DNA of 64,000 nucleotides. It comes from Bhargavaea ullalensis (GTDB lineage: Bacteria > Bacillota > Bacilli > Bacillales_A > Planococcaceae). The stretch lies in the NCBI RefSeq assembly GCF_040545425.1, contig NZ_JBEPLW010000001.1, one strand, 5' to 3'. This document shows positions 16,476 through 24,504 of the stretch, piece after piece (positions within the stretch are counted from its first letter, which is position 1; each line of letters opens with the position of its first letter). A program made the translations under genes and the position numbers. Below the pieces are notes generated by a model. That model was not told the DNA's origin and did no database searches. It was given only the letters and a program-made list of their open reading frames with translations.

Positions 16476-16930
16476 GCTGCGACATTCACAGGGTGAATCC
16501 CGACATTCGGGGAGTGTATCCCGACATTCGGCGCCTCTATCCCGACATTCACCCCGGGACGGCTCCTATCCCGACATTCGCAGGGTGTATCCCGACATTC
16601 GAGGGCCGTATCCCGACATTCAGCGCCTCTATCCCGACATTCACCCTGGGACGGCTCCTATCCCGACATTCGCAGGGTGAATCCCGACAATCGGGGAGCG
16701 TATCCCGACCTTCGGGGCCTCTATCCCGACATTCACCCCAGTGCGGCTCCTATCCCGACATTCGCAGGATGAATCCCGACATTCGGGGGACGAATCCCGA
16801 CATTCGGGGCCTCTAACCCGACATTCACCCCGGGACGGCTCCTATCCCGACATTCGAGGGGCGAATCCCGACATTCGGGGCCTCTATCCCGACATTCACC
16901 CCAGTGCGGCTTCTATCCCGACATTCGGGT
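16476..16930. repeat. 21-nt periodic array B, core ATCCCGACATTC, 20 copies in 92-nt super-repeat
   Basis: CGACATTC-type cores start at 16480, 16501, 16522, 16543, 16572, 16593, 16614, 16635, 16664, 16685, 16706, 16727, 16756, 16777, 16798, 16819, 16848, 16869, 16890 and 16919. Spacing is 21 nt except for a 29-nt step after copies 4, 8, 12, 16 and 19, where the filler extends to ACCCCGGGACGGCTCCT or a variant. Three 21s plus one 29 make a 92-nt higher-order unit, present four times, then a shortened one. The 29-nt steps shift the reading frame, so the array is not a conserved coding region. It starts 7 nt after the SDR terminator and ends at the ogt promoter. Confidence 0.93.
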
Positions 16931-16943
16931 CACCGTAGCCGCG

Positions 16944-16952
16944 TGGTATAAT
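16944..16952 (+). promoter_or_regulatory. extended -10 promoter of the MGMT gene
   Basis: GTGG-TATAAT with TATAAT at 16947-16952 has the TG extension and lies 17 bp after the last repeat core of array B (16924-16929 in the -35 position is TTCGGG, a poor -35). It overlaps the ATG at 16951, excluding that codon as start. Confidence 0.6.
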
Positions 16953-16995
16953 GAATGTTAAGCAAGCATCACCGACCGGGAAGGGGAGGATGGAA

Positions 16996-17520
16996 ATGGA
17001 GGAACGGACGATCCACTGGGCATGGCTGCAACACGGGGAATGGCGGTTTCTCGTGGCGGCAGTATCGGAGGGGCTCTGCTATATCGGTTCGCAGGACGGA
17101 AATTTGGAAGAAGTGGAGCGGTGGGCCGTAAAGCGGATGCCGGGGAGCCGGCTGGAAGAGGACCGGGAAGCGCTCGCGCCGTATGTTGCCGAACTCATTG
17201 AATATCTTGACGGCAACCGGACGGCATTCGACCGGCCGATTGCGCTCGGCGGAACCGTGTTTCAGCGGGAAGTTTGGCAGGCGCTGCAACGCATCCCGTG
17301 CGGAGAGACGGTCACTTACTCGGATATCGCGTCAGCCATCGGGCGTCCGGATGCAGTACGCGCCGTCGCTGCTGCCATCGGGGCGAATCCCGTCCTCATC
17401 CACATCCCTTGTCACCGCGTCATCGGCAAGAACGGCAAGCTCACCGGCTTCCGCGGCGGACTGGACATGAAGCGCCGGCTGCTGGAGCTGGAGTCGGAGC
17501 CGGCTGCTTCCGTCAAGTGA
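16996..17520 (+). CDS. ogt: methylated-DNA-[protein]-cysteine S-methyltransferase
   Basis: 174 aa. It repairs O6-alkylguanine by transferring the alkyl group to its own Cys in the PCHRVIG motif (HIPCHRVIGKNGKLTGFRGG). The DNA-binding helix precedes it: FQREVWQALQRIPCGETVTY and RPDAVRAVAAAIGANP with the Arg finger. The N-terminal domain is diverged. ATG 16996 is chosen because it follows AGGGGAGG at about 7 nt; the ATG at 16951 overlaps the -10. Symbol ogt is used for the single-domain family. Confidence 0.92.
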   Translation: MEERTIHWAWLQHGEWRFLVAAVSEGLCYIGSQDGNLEEVERWAVKRMPGSRLEEDREALAPYVAELIEYLDGNRTAFDRPIALGGTVFQREVWQALQRIPCGETVTYSDIASAIGRPDAVRAVAAAIGANPVLIHIPCHRVIGKNGKLTGFRGGLDMKRRLLELESEPAASVK

Positions 17521-17667
17521 CCGGCGGAGCGGGCCGTCCCGACGGGGAACCGCGGCTTTTCTTCCCTGAAATAGTTTGCGGGGTCGGCCGGTTCCGTGCT
17601 ATCCTATTATCCCTCTCTTTTTCAGCCGTCGGACGGAAAAGAGCAAAATGAAGCGCTTCCAATTTCA

Positions 17668-17702
17668 TCCTTCTCCCAATTGTGGGGGAGGGTTTTTGTT
17701 TT
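17668..17702 (+). terminator. terminator between ogt and glnA
   Basis: CCTTCTCCC and GGGGAGGG pair around AATTGTG, then TTTTTGTTTT. A second GC-rich fold (GCGG...CCGC followed by TTTTCTT) lies just after ogt at about 17526-17562. The rest of 17521-17758 shows no convincing gene. Confidence 0.7.
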
Positions 17703-17758
17703 GCCGAAATGTAGGAGGAGGAAATTTCATTTCTTCAATAAAAATCCTGAAAAACTGC

Positions 17759-17787
17759 TTGCCTGGCCCCCCGGCACCCCGTATGAT
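17759..17787 (+). promoter_or_regulatory. sigma-A promoter of glnA
   Basis: TTGCCT (17759-17764), a 17-bp C-rich spacer and TATGAT (17782-17787). I see no clear TGTNA-N7-TNACA GlnR/TnrA box in the 150 bp around it. Confidence 0.7.
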
Positions 17788-17841
17788 AGAAAAATGTGAT
17801 GGCCGGGCGCCGTCTTAATTTGGAAAAGGGAGAGTGGCATG

Positions 17842-19176
17842 ATGGGGAAGTTGACGCGTGATGATATTTGGAGATTTGTCGAGGAAGAGAATGTGAATTT
17901 CATCCGCCTCCAGTTCACGGACGTGCTGGGAACGATCAAGAACGTGGAGATCCCGGTCAGCCAGCTCGACAAGGCGCTCGACAATAAGATGATGTTCGAT
18001 GGGTCCTCGATCGAGGGATTTGTGCGGATTGAGGAATCCGATATGTACCTGATCCCGGATCTTGACACGTGGATGGTGTTCCCGTGGACGACCGGAAAGG
18101 GAAAGGTCGCGCGGTTCATCTGTGATGTCCACCGGTCCGACGGCACGCCGTTTGAAGGGGATCCGCGCGGCAACCTGAAGCGGGTGCTCGCCGAGATGGA
18201 AGAGATGGGCTTCACTCATTTCAACCTCGGGCCGGAGCCGGAATTCTTCCTGTTCAAGCTTGATGAGAACATGCAGCCGACGCTTGAGACGAACGATAAC
18301 GGCGGCTATTTCGACCTGGCGCCGACCGACCTCGGCGAAAACTGCCGCCGCGACATCGTGCTGGAACTCGAAGAGATGGGCTTTGAGATCGAGGCGTCCC
18401 ACCACGAAGTCGCTCCGGGTCAGCATGAGATCGACTTCAAATATGCCGATGCGCTCACCGCGTGCGACAACATCCAGACGTTCAAACTCGTCGTCAAGAC
18501 GATTGCACGCAAGCACGGCCTGCACGCGACGTTCATGCCAAAGCCGCTGTTCGGCGTCGCAGGGTCCGGCATGCACTGCAACATTTCCTTGTTCCGTGAC
18601 AGTGTGAATGCGTTCTTCGACGAATCGGGCGAGCTGAAGCTCAGCAACACGGCGTACAAGTTCATGGCGGGCGTGCTCAGCCACGTGCGCAACTTCACGG
18701 CCGTGACGAACCCGACGGTCAATTCCTACAAGCGGCTCGTACCCGGCTATGAGGCCCCGAGCTACATCGCGTGGAGCGCGCAGAACCGGAGCCCGCTCGT
18801 GCGGATTCCGGCATCGCGCGGACTGAGCACGCGGATTGAAGTCCGCTCGGTTGACCCTTCCGCTAACCCGTACCTCGCGATGGCGGTCATCCTGAAGGCC
18901 GGCCTCGACGGCATCCGGAACGACCTGGACGTCCCGGCGCCGGTGGACCGCAACCTGTACGAAATGACGCCGGAAGAATTGGCGGAAGCCGGCATCGGCA
19001 CACTGCCGACCGATCTTGACCATGCGCTCAGCGCACTGGAGTCAGATGAAATCGTGAAGTCAGGCCTCGGCGAGCATATTTACCGCAACTACATGGACGC
19101 AAAGCGGATGGAATGGGAGCAGTACCGCGTCACCGTCCATCCGTGGGAGCGCGAACACTACATGAAGATGTACTGA
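17842..19176 (+). CDS. glnA: glutamine synthetase, type I
   Basis: 444 aa, the same length as B. subtilis GlnA when started at the second ATG (17842; first ATG 17839). It joins ammonia to glutamate using ATP in a cytosolic dodecamer. Motifs: MFDGSSIEGFVRIEESDMYL (with the feedback-regulatory Arg), NLGPEPEFFLF, FMPKPLFGVAGSGMHCNISL, KRLVPGYEAPSYIAWSAQNR and the C-terminal VHPWEREHYMKMY. No adenylylation-type insertion is seen, as in GSI-alpha. Oddity: glnR, normally directly upstream in Bacilli, is absent; ogt and an array precede it. Confidence 0.97.
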   Translation: MGKLTRDDIWRFVEEENVNFIRLQFTDVLGTIKNVEIPVSQLDKALDNKMMFDGSSIEGFVRIEESDMYLIPDLDTWMVFPWTTGKGKVARFICDVHRSDGTPFEGDPRGNLKRVLAEMEEMGFTHFNLGPEPEFFLFKLDENMQPTLETNDNGGYFDLAPTDLGENCRRDIVLELEEMGFEIEASHHEVAPGQHEIDFKYADALTACDNIQTFKLVVKTIARKHGLHATFMPKPLFGVAGSGMHCNISLFRDSVNAFFDESGELKLSNTAYKFMAGVLSHVRNFTAVTNPTVNSYKRLVPGYEAPSYIAWSAQNRSPLVRIPASRGLSTRIEVRSVDPSANPYLAMAVILKAGLDGIRNDLDVPAPVDRNLYEMTPEELAEAGIGTLPTDLDHALSALESDEIVKSGLGEHIYRNYMDAKRMEWEQYRVTVHPWEREHYMKMY

Positions 19177-19192
19177 GTTCCGTGCTTCCGTG

Positions 19193-19221
19193 TTGCCGGA
19201 ATGCCCTCCGGATTTTATAAT
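19193..19221 (+). promoter_or_regulatory. sigma-A promoter of the rhodanese gene
   Basis: TTGCCG (19193-19198), 17-bp spacer, TATAAT (19216-19221), starting 17 nt after the glnA stop. Confidence 0.7.
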
Positions 19222-19264
19222 GGAAGCAACCAGGCAAGCGACGATTCCCACGGGAGGGACGATG

Positions 19265-19564
19265 ATGAAAGAGATTTCGACGAAGGAACTTGAACTCCGG
19301 CTCGCTGCAGGTGAACAGGTCGCCATGATCGACGTCCGGGAACCTGAGGAAGTGGCGGCCGGCATGATCTCGGGTGCCGTGCACATTCCGCTCATGGAAT
19401 TGCCTGAACGCTTCGGCGAGCTGGACCGCGACACAGAGTATGTTCTCATTTGCCGCTCCGGCGGCCGCAGCACGATGGCCGCCGAATTCCTGGAAGGCCA
19501 GGGCTATGACGTCGTCAACATGACCGGCGGCATGCTCGACTGGCAGGGCGAGACGATCGCTTAA
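19265..19564 (+). CDS. rhodanese-like domain protein
   Basis: 99 aa single rhodanese domain. MIDVREPEEVAAGMISGAVH and the active loop CRSGGRSTMAAEFL with the persulfide-forming Cys mark it as catalytically competent, of the GlpE/YqhL type. Likely role: sulfur transfer or thiosulfate handling in the cytosol. ATG 19265 is 7 nt after GGGAGG. It has its own promoter downstream of glnA and shares a terminator with the convergent cupin gene. Confidence 0.88.
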   Translation: MKEISTKELELRLAAGEQVAMIDVREPEEVAAGMISGAVHIPLMELPERFGELDRDTEYVLICRSGGRSTMAAEFLEGQGYDVVNMTGGMLDWQGETIA

Positions 19565-19663
19565 GGTTGTTCGAACAATCCCCGGCTCCGGGGCAGGCGG
19601 AAATGAATTTCAAGTCGTTCCGGGCCGTGAAACGGAGATGGGCGACGTCTCTTTCATTGAATA

Positions 19664-19714
19664 AAAAGAGCTTCCGGCAACTCAGTTTCCACTGTGTTTC
19701 CGGGAGCTTTTTCA
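19664..19714. terminator. bidirectional terminator between rhodanese and cupin genes
   Basis: AAAAAGAGCTTCCGG pairs with TCCGGGAGCTTTTTC around a 20-nt loop; A- and T-runs on both sides serve both strands. The 19565-19660 stretch also holds a 12-bp palindrome TTGTTCGAACAA of unknown meaning. Confidence 0.8.
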
Positions 19715-19721
19715 ATTGGTT

Positions 19722-20531
19722 TCACATTTTCTTGCTTTGCTGAAGCAGTTGGGAGACACCGGTTTTTTCCCATTGTTCCACAGTCTCGTAGGCTTTTTCG
19801 GGAGAATAGCCTTTCCCCACCAGAACCCCCATGAGAATAAATTCCTGGAGGATGTGGGTCGAATTGATTCCTCTTTTCACGTCCTCCAAGCCTTCATTCA
19901 CTAAAAACTCCGTGTATCGTATCCACTCATCGGGAGTCTTGCCGCCAATCCTCACTTCTTTTCCCGCTTCATGTCCGCTTTGCCGCATTCTTGCCGCAGC
20001 ATCCGCTTTTGACGGATCCACCGTATTGAACGGGTGATTGGGCGGAGCGTATATCGAGTAAAGCTTCATGGGGGTGTTGCCTGTGTTGACCACATTGTGC
20101 CAGGTGCCCGCAGGAACCATGATGGCGGAGTCGTCATGGACCGTTTTGACAAAGTCCAGTTGGTCCTTCTTTTTGCCCATTTGAACAACACCGGTGCCTT
20201 TTTCAATGCGCAAAAACTGATCGACCACGGGGTGTATTTCCAGTCCGATATCTTCACCGGGGTTGATGGACATTAAGGTTACCTGCAAATGGGGCCCGGT
20301 CCACAGGGTGGTGCGGTAATTCCGGTTTAGCCGGGATGCCCGGTTGATATCAATCGTGAACGGTTCAGGCCCATGATCGGTCAATGACACGTCGGTCTTT
20401 CCCTGGCTTCCCGGATGGGATGCGGGAGGGAAGGCGCAGGTGCATTGGGGAGGACTGGCGCGGCAATACGGGGTCTGCGTATAACAGACCGGATAAAGAG
20501 CCTGGTGGTATGCCCAGGGCTGAACATACAT
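19722..20531 (-). CDS. cupin-domain protein
   Basis: 269 aa. The cupin barrel lies at about 65-165: LEIHPVVDQFLRIEKGTGVV holds the metal motif 1 (His, Gln/Glu region) and VPAGTWHNVVNTG motif 2 with its His. The N-terminal 50 residues are rich in Tyr, Cys and Pro (QALYPVCYTQTPYC), reminiscent of spore-coat or surface proteins. A C-terminal helical region (about 190-269) has unknown function. The family occurs in Bacilli as an uncharacterised cupin. ATG 20531 follows AAGGGA; a GTG at 20549 overlaps that site. Role unknown. Confidence 0.72.
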   Translation of the reverse strand: MYVQPWAYHQALYPVCYTQTPYCRASPPQCTCAFPPASHPGSQGKTDVSLTDHGPEPFTIDINRASRLNRNYRTTLWTGPHLQVTLMSINPGEDIGLEIHPVVDQFLRIEKGTGVVQMGKKKDQLDFVKTVHDDSAIMVPAGTWHNVVNTGNTPMKLYSIYAPPNHPFNTVDPSKADAAARMRQSGHEAGKEVRIGGKTPDEWIRYTEFLVNEGLEDVKRGINSTHILQEFILMGVLVGKGYSPEKAYETVEQWEKTGVSQLLQQSKKM

Positions 20532-20726
20532 GTCTTTCAATCCCTTCACTTAGACTTGGGTACATCATATGCCCGGCCTATGTGTTTGAACCCATAAATA
20601 GGCGGAGTTTGACCGGCCGGTGTGTCCGATGGGGCTTGATTGAGTCCCAAATCATCCGATCTGACGCGCTTTCGTGCCGCGTTCGCCTTGCCGGGTCGTT
20701 CATAGTCGTCCACTTTCCGGCGTATA

Positions 20727-21485
20727 GTGGGGAAAAAGGCGGTGACGGAAGAGTTGAGCGTATGGCGAACTTTTAGAAGGCGGGTGTGGGTGCTGGCCTT
20801 CGTGCTGGTGGCTTCCGCCGCGGTGCTGGCGTACGAGACGTTTGCGTCGGACCGCGATTTCTTCTTGCCTGAGCCGCTCGGCGGGGTGAAGGTCGTCATC
20901 GATCCGGGGCACGGCGGACCGGACGGCGGCGCGGCGTCGGGCGAGGTGGTCGAGAGTTCGATCAACCTGGCAATTGCGCAGAATCTCGAGAAAGAGTTGA
21001 AGAAAAAAGGCGCGACGGTCATCATGACGCGCACGAAGGAAGGCGACGCACTTGCGGAGCGGAATCCGGGGGAGAATTTCCCGAGCATCCGTGCCAGGAA
21101 GATGGCGGATTTGAAGCTGCGCGAGGAGATTGCGCTCGATGAGAAGCCGGACATGTTCCTGAGCGTGCATGTGAATGCAGTCCCGGAGGAGAAATGGCGC
21201 GGTGCCCAGGTGTTCTACCATGCGGAGGGCCACCCGGACAGCGAGCGGCTCGCCAAGGCCGTCCAGGCTTCGTTCACCGAGACGATCGAGACGGACCGGG
21301 AGGCGCTCGCGGTGCGGCAAGTGTATTTGCTGAAGAAAGTCCCGACGCCGGCCGTCCTCATCGAAACTGGCTTCATTTCCAACCCTGAGGAGAAGGCGCT
21401 GCTGACGGACAAAGCGTATCAGAAGAAAGTCGCCGCGGCGATCGCGGACGGGGTTTCGGCCTACATGGATGAAGAGCTGCAATGA
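20727..21485 (+). CDS. cwlD: N-acetylmuramoyl-L-alanine amidase CwlD, spore cortex
   Basis: About 252 aa, membrane-anchored by one helix (about 20-38). Amidase_3 fold with zinc ligands in VVIDPGHGGPDGG, the Glu in VVESSINLA, His in FLSVHVNA and catalytic Glu in VLIETGFISNP. In sporulation it removes peptide side chains so that muramic-delta-lactam can form in cortex. The adjoining mrp-gerD-kbaA order matches B. subtilis. The start is uncertain: GTG 20727, GTG 20742 or TTG 20754; a possible -10 TATAGT at 20723-20728 favours a later one. Confidence 0.9.
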   Translation: MGKKAVTEELSVWRTFRRRVWVLAFVLVASAAVLAYETFASDRDFFLPEPLGGVKVVIDPGHGGPDGGAASGEVVESSINLAIAQNLEKELKKKGATVIMTRTKEGDALAERNPGENFPSIRARKMADLKLREEIALDEKPDMFLSVHVNAVPEEKWRGAQVFYHAEGHPDSERLAKAVQASFTETIETDREALAVRQVYLLKKVPTPAVLIETGFISNPEEKALLTDKAYQKKVAAAIADGVSAYMDEELQ

Positions 21486-21489
21486 TCAG

Positions 21490-21515
21490 CCCGTCGCCTG
21501 CGCGATGGGTTTTTC
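21490..21515 (+). terminator. terminator after cwlD
   Basis: CCCGTCGC and GCGATGGG pair around CTGC, followed by TTTTTC. Confidence 0.75.
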
Positions 21516-21605
21516 TTCGTGCGGCGCCGCTGAGCGGAGTGGGCGAAACCGGCCGTTCCCTATGGTATACTGTAGGGAGAATTGACCGGATTGGGAGTGT
21601 CTGAA

Positions 21606-22721
21606 TTGATCAATGAACAGCAAGTACGCGAGCTGGTGGGGCAGCTTCAGGACCCGTTCCTCCACCGCACGCTGGCCGAGACCGGCGGCATCACCGAGGT
21701 CTCGATCAAGGAAGAAAAAGCGCATGTGAGCGTCAAGCTCGCCATCGCGAAGATCAACAACGCCGAGCAGATGCAGCTTCAGATGAAAGTCGTCGACGTG
21801 CTGAAGAAAGCCGGCGCGAACACGGTCGGCATCCGATTCGAAGAACTGCCGGCGGAAAAGCTGGAAGAATTCCGCGGTACCGCAACACCTGCCGAGACGC
21901 AGGATTTGCTCTCGCCGCTCAATAAAGTCGAGTTCATCTCAATCGCATCCGGGAAGGGCGGCGTCGGCAAATCGACCATTTCCGTCAACCTCGCCGTTGC
22001 GCTCGCCCGGCTCGGCAAGAAAGTCGGCCTGATCGATGCCGACATTTACGGGTTCTCGGTGCCTGACATGATGGGCATCCAGCAGAACCCCGTCGTGCGC
22101 GGCAACAGCATCATCCCGGTTGAGCGCTTCGGCGTGAAGGTCATCTCGATGGGCTTCTTCGTCGACCAGAACGCACCGGTTGTCTGGCGAGGTCCGATGC
22201 TCGGCAAGGTGCTTGACCAGTTCTTCCGCGACGTGGAGTGGGGCGACCTCGATTATCTGCTGCTCGACCTGCCTCCGGGCACGGGCGACGTGGCGCTCGA
22301 CGTCCACCAAATGCTCCCGCACTCGCGCGAGATCATCGTCACGACCCCGCACCCGACGGCCGCATTTGTCGCCGCCCGCGCAGGCGCCATGGCGATCAAG
22401 ACCGACCACGAAATCCTCGGCGTGATCGAGAACATGTCCTGGTTCGAGTCGAAGAAAACCGGCGAGCGCGAATACGTCTTCGGCGAAGGCGGCGGCCCGA
22501 AACTCGCCGATGAGCTCCGCACTGAACTGCTCGGCCAAATCCCGCTCGGCCAGCCGGACTGGAACGAAGAAGACTTCGCTCCGTCCGTCTACCTCGAAAG
22601 CCATCCGACAGGCAAGCTCTACGACGACATCGCCCGGAAGGTCATCGAAAAGGAAAGCGCGGACAAGCCGGCCGCCAACGAAGGCCCGGTCAGCCCATTC
22701 GACCCGCGCCAACAATCATAA
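21606..22721 (+). CDS. salA: Mrp/NBP35-family P-loop ATPase (SalA orthologue)
   Basis: 371 aa. An N-terminal MIP18-like domain (about 1-85) is followed by the MinD-type ATPase: ISIASGKGGVGKSTISVNLA is the deviant Walker A, LIDADIYGFSVPDMMGI and LLLDLPPGTGDVAL the following motifs. The CxxC iron-sulfur ligands of Mrp carriers are not evident; ENMSWFESKKTGEREYVFGE has no Cys. Position between cwlD and gerD makes it the SalA/YbaL orthologue. TTG 21606 is chosen as it lies 8 nt from GGGAG; an extended -10 (TGGTATACT) is upstream. Confidence 0.9.
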   Translation: MINEQQVRELVGQLQDPFLHRTLAETGGITEVSIKEEKAHVSVKLAIAKINNAEQMQLQMKVVDVLKKAGANTVGIRFEELPAEKLEEFRGTATPAETQDLLSPLNKVEFISIASGKGGVGKSTISVNLAVALARLGKKVGLIDADIYGFSVPDMMGIQQNPVVRGNSIIPVERFGVKVISMGFFVDQNAPVVWRGPMLGKVLDQFFRDVEWGDLDYLLLDLPPGTGDVALDVHQMLPHSREIIVTTPHPTAAFVAARAGAMAIKTDHEILGVIENMSWFESKKTGEREYVFGEGGGPKLADELRTELLGQIPLGQPDWNEEDFAPSVYLESHPTGKLYDDIARKVIEKESADKPAANEGPVSPFDPRQQS

Positions 22722-22729
22722 AATGAACG

Positions 22730-22767
22730 AACGCCGCATCCCGGGTAGTCGGGATGCGGCGTTTTTA
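22730..22767 (+). terminator. terminator after salA
   Basis: AACGCCGCATCCCG and CGGGATGCGGCGTT pair around GGTAGT, then TTTTATT. Confidence 0.9.
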
Positions 22768-22813
22768 TTGGTGGGCAGTGAAGTTTATTAAGAACTGGAC
22801 TCTATTCGGAATC

Positions 22814-22918
22814 AACTCGCGCCACTCGCGGGCCAACTCGCGCCACTCGCGGCTGAACTCGCGCCACTCGGAGCCAAACTCGCGCCACTCAAGGCCAAAC
22901 TCGAGCCACTCGCCCCAG
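22814..22918. repeat. 21-nt periodic array C, core AACTCGCGCCACTCG, 5 copies
   Basis: Cores start at 22814, 22835, 22856, 22877 and 22898, exactly 21 nt apart; the last reads AACTCGAGCCACTCG. Fillers of 6-7 nt vary. The array lies between the salA terminator and the 3' end of the convergent gerD gene. The core family is not seen elsewhere in the window. Confidence 0.9.
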
Positions 22919-22990
22919 TCCCTCCAAGAAAAAGACGATCCCGGAACCGCGATGCTCGCACGCAGTTCCGGAACCGTCTTTTACGGCGGC

Positions 22991-23626
22991 TCAGGACCCG
23001 CCGCCCGCACCTTTGTCTTTTTCATCCTTCTTGTCCCCGCCGCCTTCACCTTCGCCCCCGCCGCTCTTCTCATCTTTTTTCCCGCCGCCGCTTCCGCCCT
23101 CGCCCGCTTTCTTCACCATCTCCTGCCACTTCGGCACGAGGAGCGGGGAGTCGATCGTTTCTTCGACGATTTTCTTGATTTCTTCCCGCATGTCCGATGA
23201 CTTCATCGCGTTGCCGAGGTTTTTCTGCATCTCCGCCTGGCCGAAGAACTCCTCCATCTGTTTCTGGAACGACGGATCGCCCATGAGCTGCTTCATGACT
23301 TCTTCCTGTTGTTCCTTCATGCTCTTGGCGAGTTTCTCCTTGAACTTCGGATCGTCGAATTGCTCCTTCCAAAATTCCTTGCCCTTGTCGGAAAGGAGGG
23401 TTTCTTCCACCGACGTTTTCACGTCCTGCTGCTCAAGCACCAGCAGCTCCCGGAACTGCGGATCGGCCAGAAGCTGGCGCATCGCCTTTTTGCCGTCTTC
23501 CGTCTGGAGTGCGTCGGTCATCATTTTTTTCGTTTCTTCGTACGAAGGGGTTGCCGGGCCTGCGGCGCACCCCGACAGGACGAGGAGCACGAGCCCGGCG
23601 GGTAGGAGCCGCTTCACGCGCATCAT
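22991..23626 (-). CDS. gerD: spore germination lipoprotein GerD
   Basis: About 211 aa. A lipobox LVLSGC puts lipidated Cys at residue 20. The body is helical and charged (SYEETKKMMTDALQTEDGKK, KAMRQLLADPQFRELLV, KDPKF-like repeats), as in GerD, the scaffold that clusters nutrient germinant receptors in the spore inner membrane. The C terminus is a low-complexity Gly/Lys/Glu tail (about 175-211). Convergent to salA and divergent from kbaA as in B. subtilis. ATG 23623 is an alternative start. Confidence 0.9.
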   Translation of the reverse strand: MMRVKRLLPAGLVLLVLSGCAAGPATPSYEETKKMMTDALQTEDGKKAMRQLLADPQFRELLVLEQQDVKTSVEETLLSDKGKEFWKEQFDDPKFKEKLAKSMKEQQEEVMKQLMGDPSFQKQMEEFFGQAEMQKNLGNAMKSSDMREEIKKIVEETIDSPLLVPKWQEMVKKAGEGGSGGGKKDEKSGGGEGEGGGDKKDEKDKGAGGGS

Positions 23627-23760
23627 TTCCTTTCCTGCCGTCGTTTCAATTATTGTTCACATTTCCGCCGGGTTTATTCGTTCGGGCGCCGGTGAAATAG
23701 ATTTTTTGCGCCATCGTTGGTACACTAATGGATGGAAATGAAAAACGGAGGCTTCTGATC

Positions 23761-24468
23761 GTGACAATACGAAACTGGTTTAAATTTTTCCTGAATGCGC
23801 TTTTGATCGGCGGCGGCATCACCGGATTCGTCGGCCTGCTCGTGCGCTGGAATGATACATTTTATCCGTTCATCCAAAACGGTGAAATCGGTGAATTCAT
23901 CGCTGCGTTCCTCTGGATGGTGTTCCTCGGATTCACGATGAGCGTCGTCGCGCAGATGGGCTTCTTTGCCTATTTGACCGTCCACCAGTTCGGCGTGAAC
24001 ATGTTCCGCTCGCTCACGCTCTGGAACTGGGTCCAGACACTGCTCATCGCGGTCGTTTTGTTCGACCTCGTCTTTTTCCGCTTTGACCTGACGAAGGCGG
24101 ACACCGGACGCACCATGCTTTACATGGTCCTGCTCTTCTTCCTGCTCGCCGTACCGGCGCTCACGGCATGGCTGAAAGTCAAAATGACCGGCAAAAAACA
24201 CATTCTCATCTCAGCGCTTTTCTTCATGATCGTCATCACGACGCTCGAATGGCTGCCGGCACTCATGGTGCGGAGCGGCAACATCGACCAGTGGGTCACA
24301 ATCCTATTGTTCCCGCTGCTCGCCGTCAACATGTACCAGCTCCTCATGCTGCCGAAATACAACGCCAAATCCGAAGAAGACCTGAAAAAACGCCAGGCCC
24401 GCCGCGAAGCACGCGGACAAGGTGAACCCGCCGCCAAAGGCAAAACGAAAAAACGCACGGCCCACTGA
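23761..24468 (+). CDS. kbaA: KinB-signalling pathway activator KbaA
   Basis: 235 aa, about six membrane helices (first WFKFFLNALLIGGGITGFVG), ending in a basic cytosolic tail (KKRQARREARG...KTKKRTAH). KbaA is needed for activity of the sporulation kinase KinB in the phosphorelay. Identity rests on the VRWNDTFYPFIQNGEIGEF region, overall topology, length and the gerD-kbaA-pdaB context. GTG 23761 follows GGAGG by 9 nt; an ATG at 23728 has no site. Confidence 0.88.
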   Translation: MTIRNWFKFFLNALLIGGGITGFVGLLVRWNDTFYPFIQNGEIGEFIAAFLWMVFLGFTMSVVAQMGFFAYLTVHQFGVNMFRSLTLWNWVQTLLIAVVLFDLVFFRFDLTKADTGRTMLYMVLLFFLLAVPALTAWLKVKMTGKKHILISALFFMIVITTLEWLPALMVRSGNIDQWVTILLFPLLAVNMYQLLMLPKYNAKSEEDLKKRQARREARGQGEPAAKGKTKKRTAH

Positions 24469-24493
24469 TCGATCCGGGCTGTGCGTTTTTTTC
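24448..24493. terminator. bidirectional terminator between kbaA and the pdaB-like gene
   Basis: AAAACGCACGGCCC and GGGCTGTGCGTTTT pair around ACTGATCGATCC and are followed by further T; A-run on the other flank. It starts inside the kbaA 3' end. Confidence 0.85.
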
Positions 24494-24504
24494 TTTTTAC
24501 GGCT

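Noticed and set aside
16476..16930. CRISPR array
   Set aside because: Unit of 21 nt with 7-9-nt fillers is far too short for repeats plus spacers, fillers recur between units, and no cas genes are present.
16456..16938. Open frames of 65-114 codons across array B with repeats such as PDIRG and PTFAG
   Set aside because: They arise from the 21-nt (7-codon) period in several frames at once. The 29-nt steps change frame, there are no ribosome sites, and composition is unlike any real gene here.
17521..17760. Riboswitch or T-box upstream of glnA
   Set aside because: The hairpins precede the glnA promoter rather than follow it, and no T-box or specifier features are visible; they are better read as terminators of ogt.
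17576..17818. Small plus-strand frame between ogt and glnA
   Set aside because: It crosses a terminator and the glnA promoter, has no ribosome site and no recognisable composition.
19567..19578. Palindrome TTGTTCGAACAA after the rhodanese gene as an operator
   Set aside because: It lies between a stop codon and a bidirectional terminator with no promoter nearby; kept only as a note.
22754..23200. Frame running through array C with NSRHS repeats and into gerD antisense
   Set aside because: Repeat-driven; overlaps the terminator and the well-supported gerD gene on the other strand.
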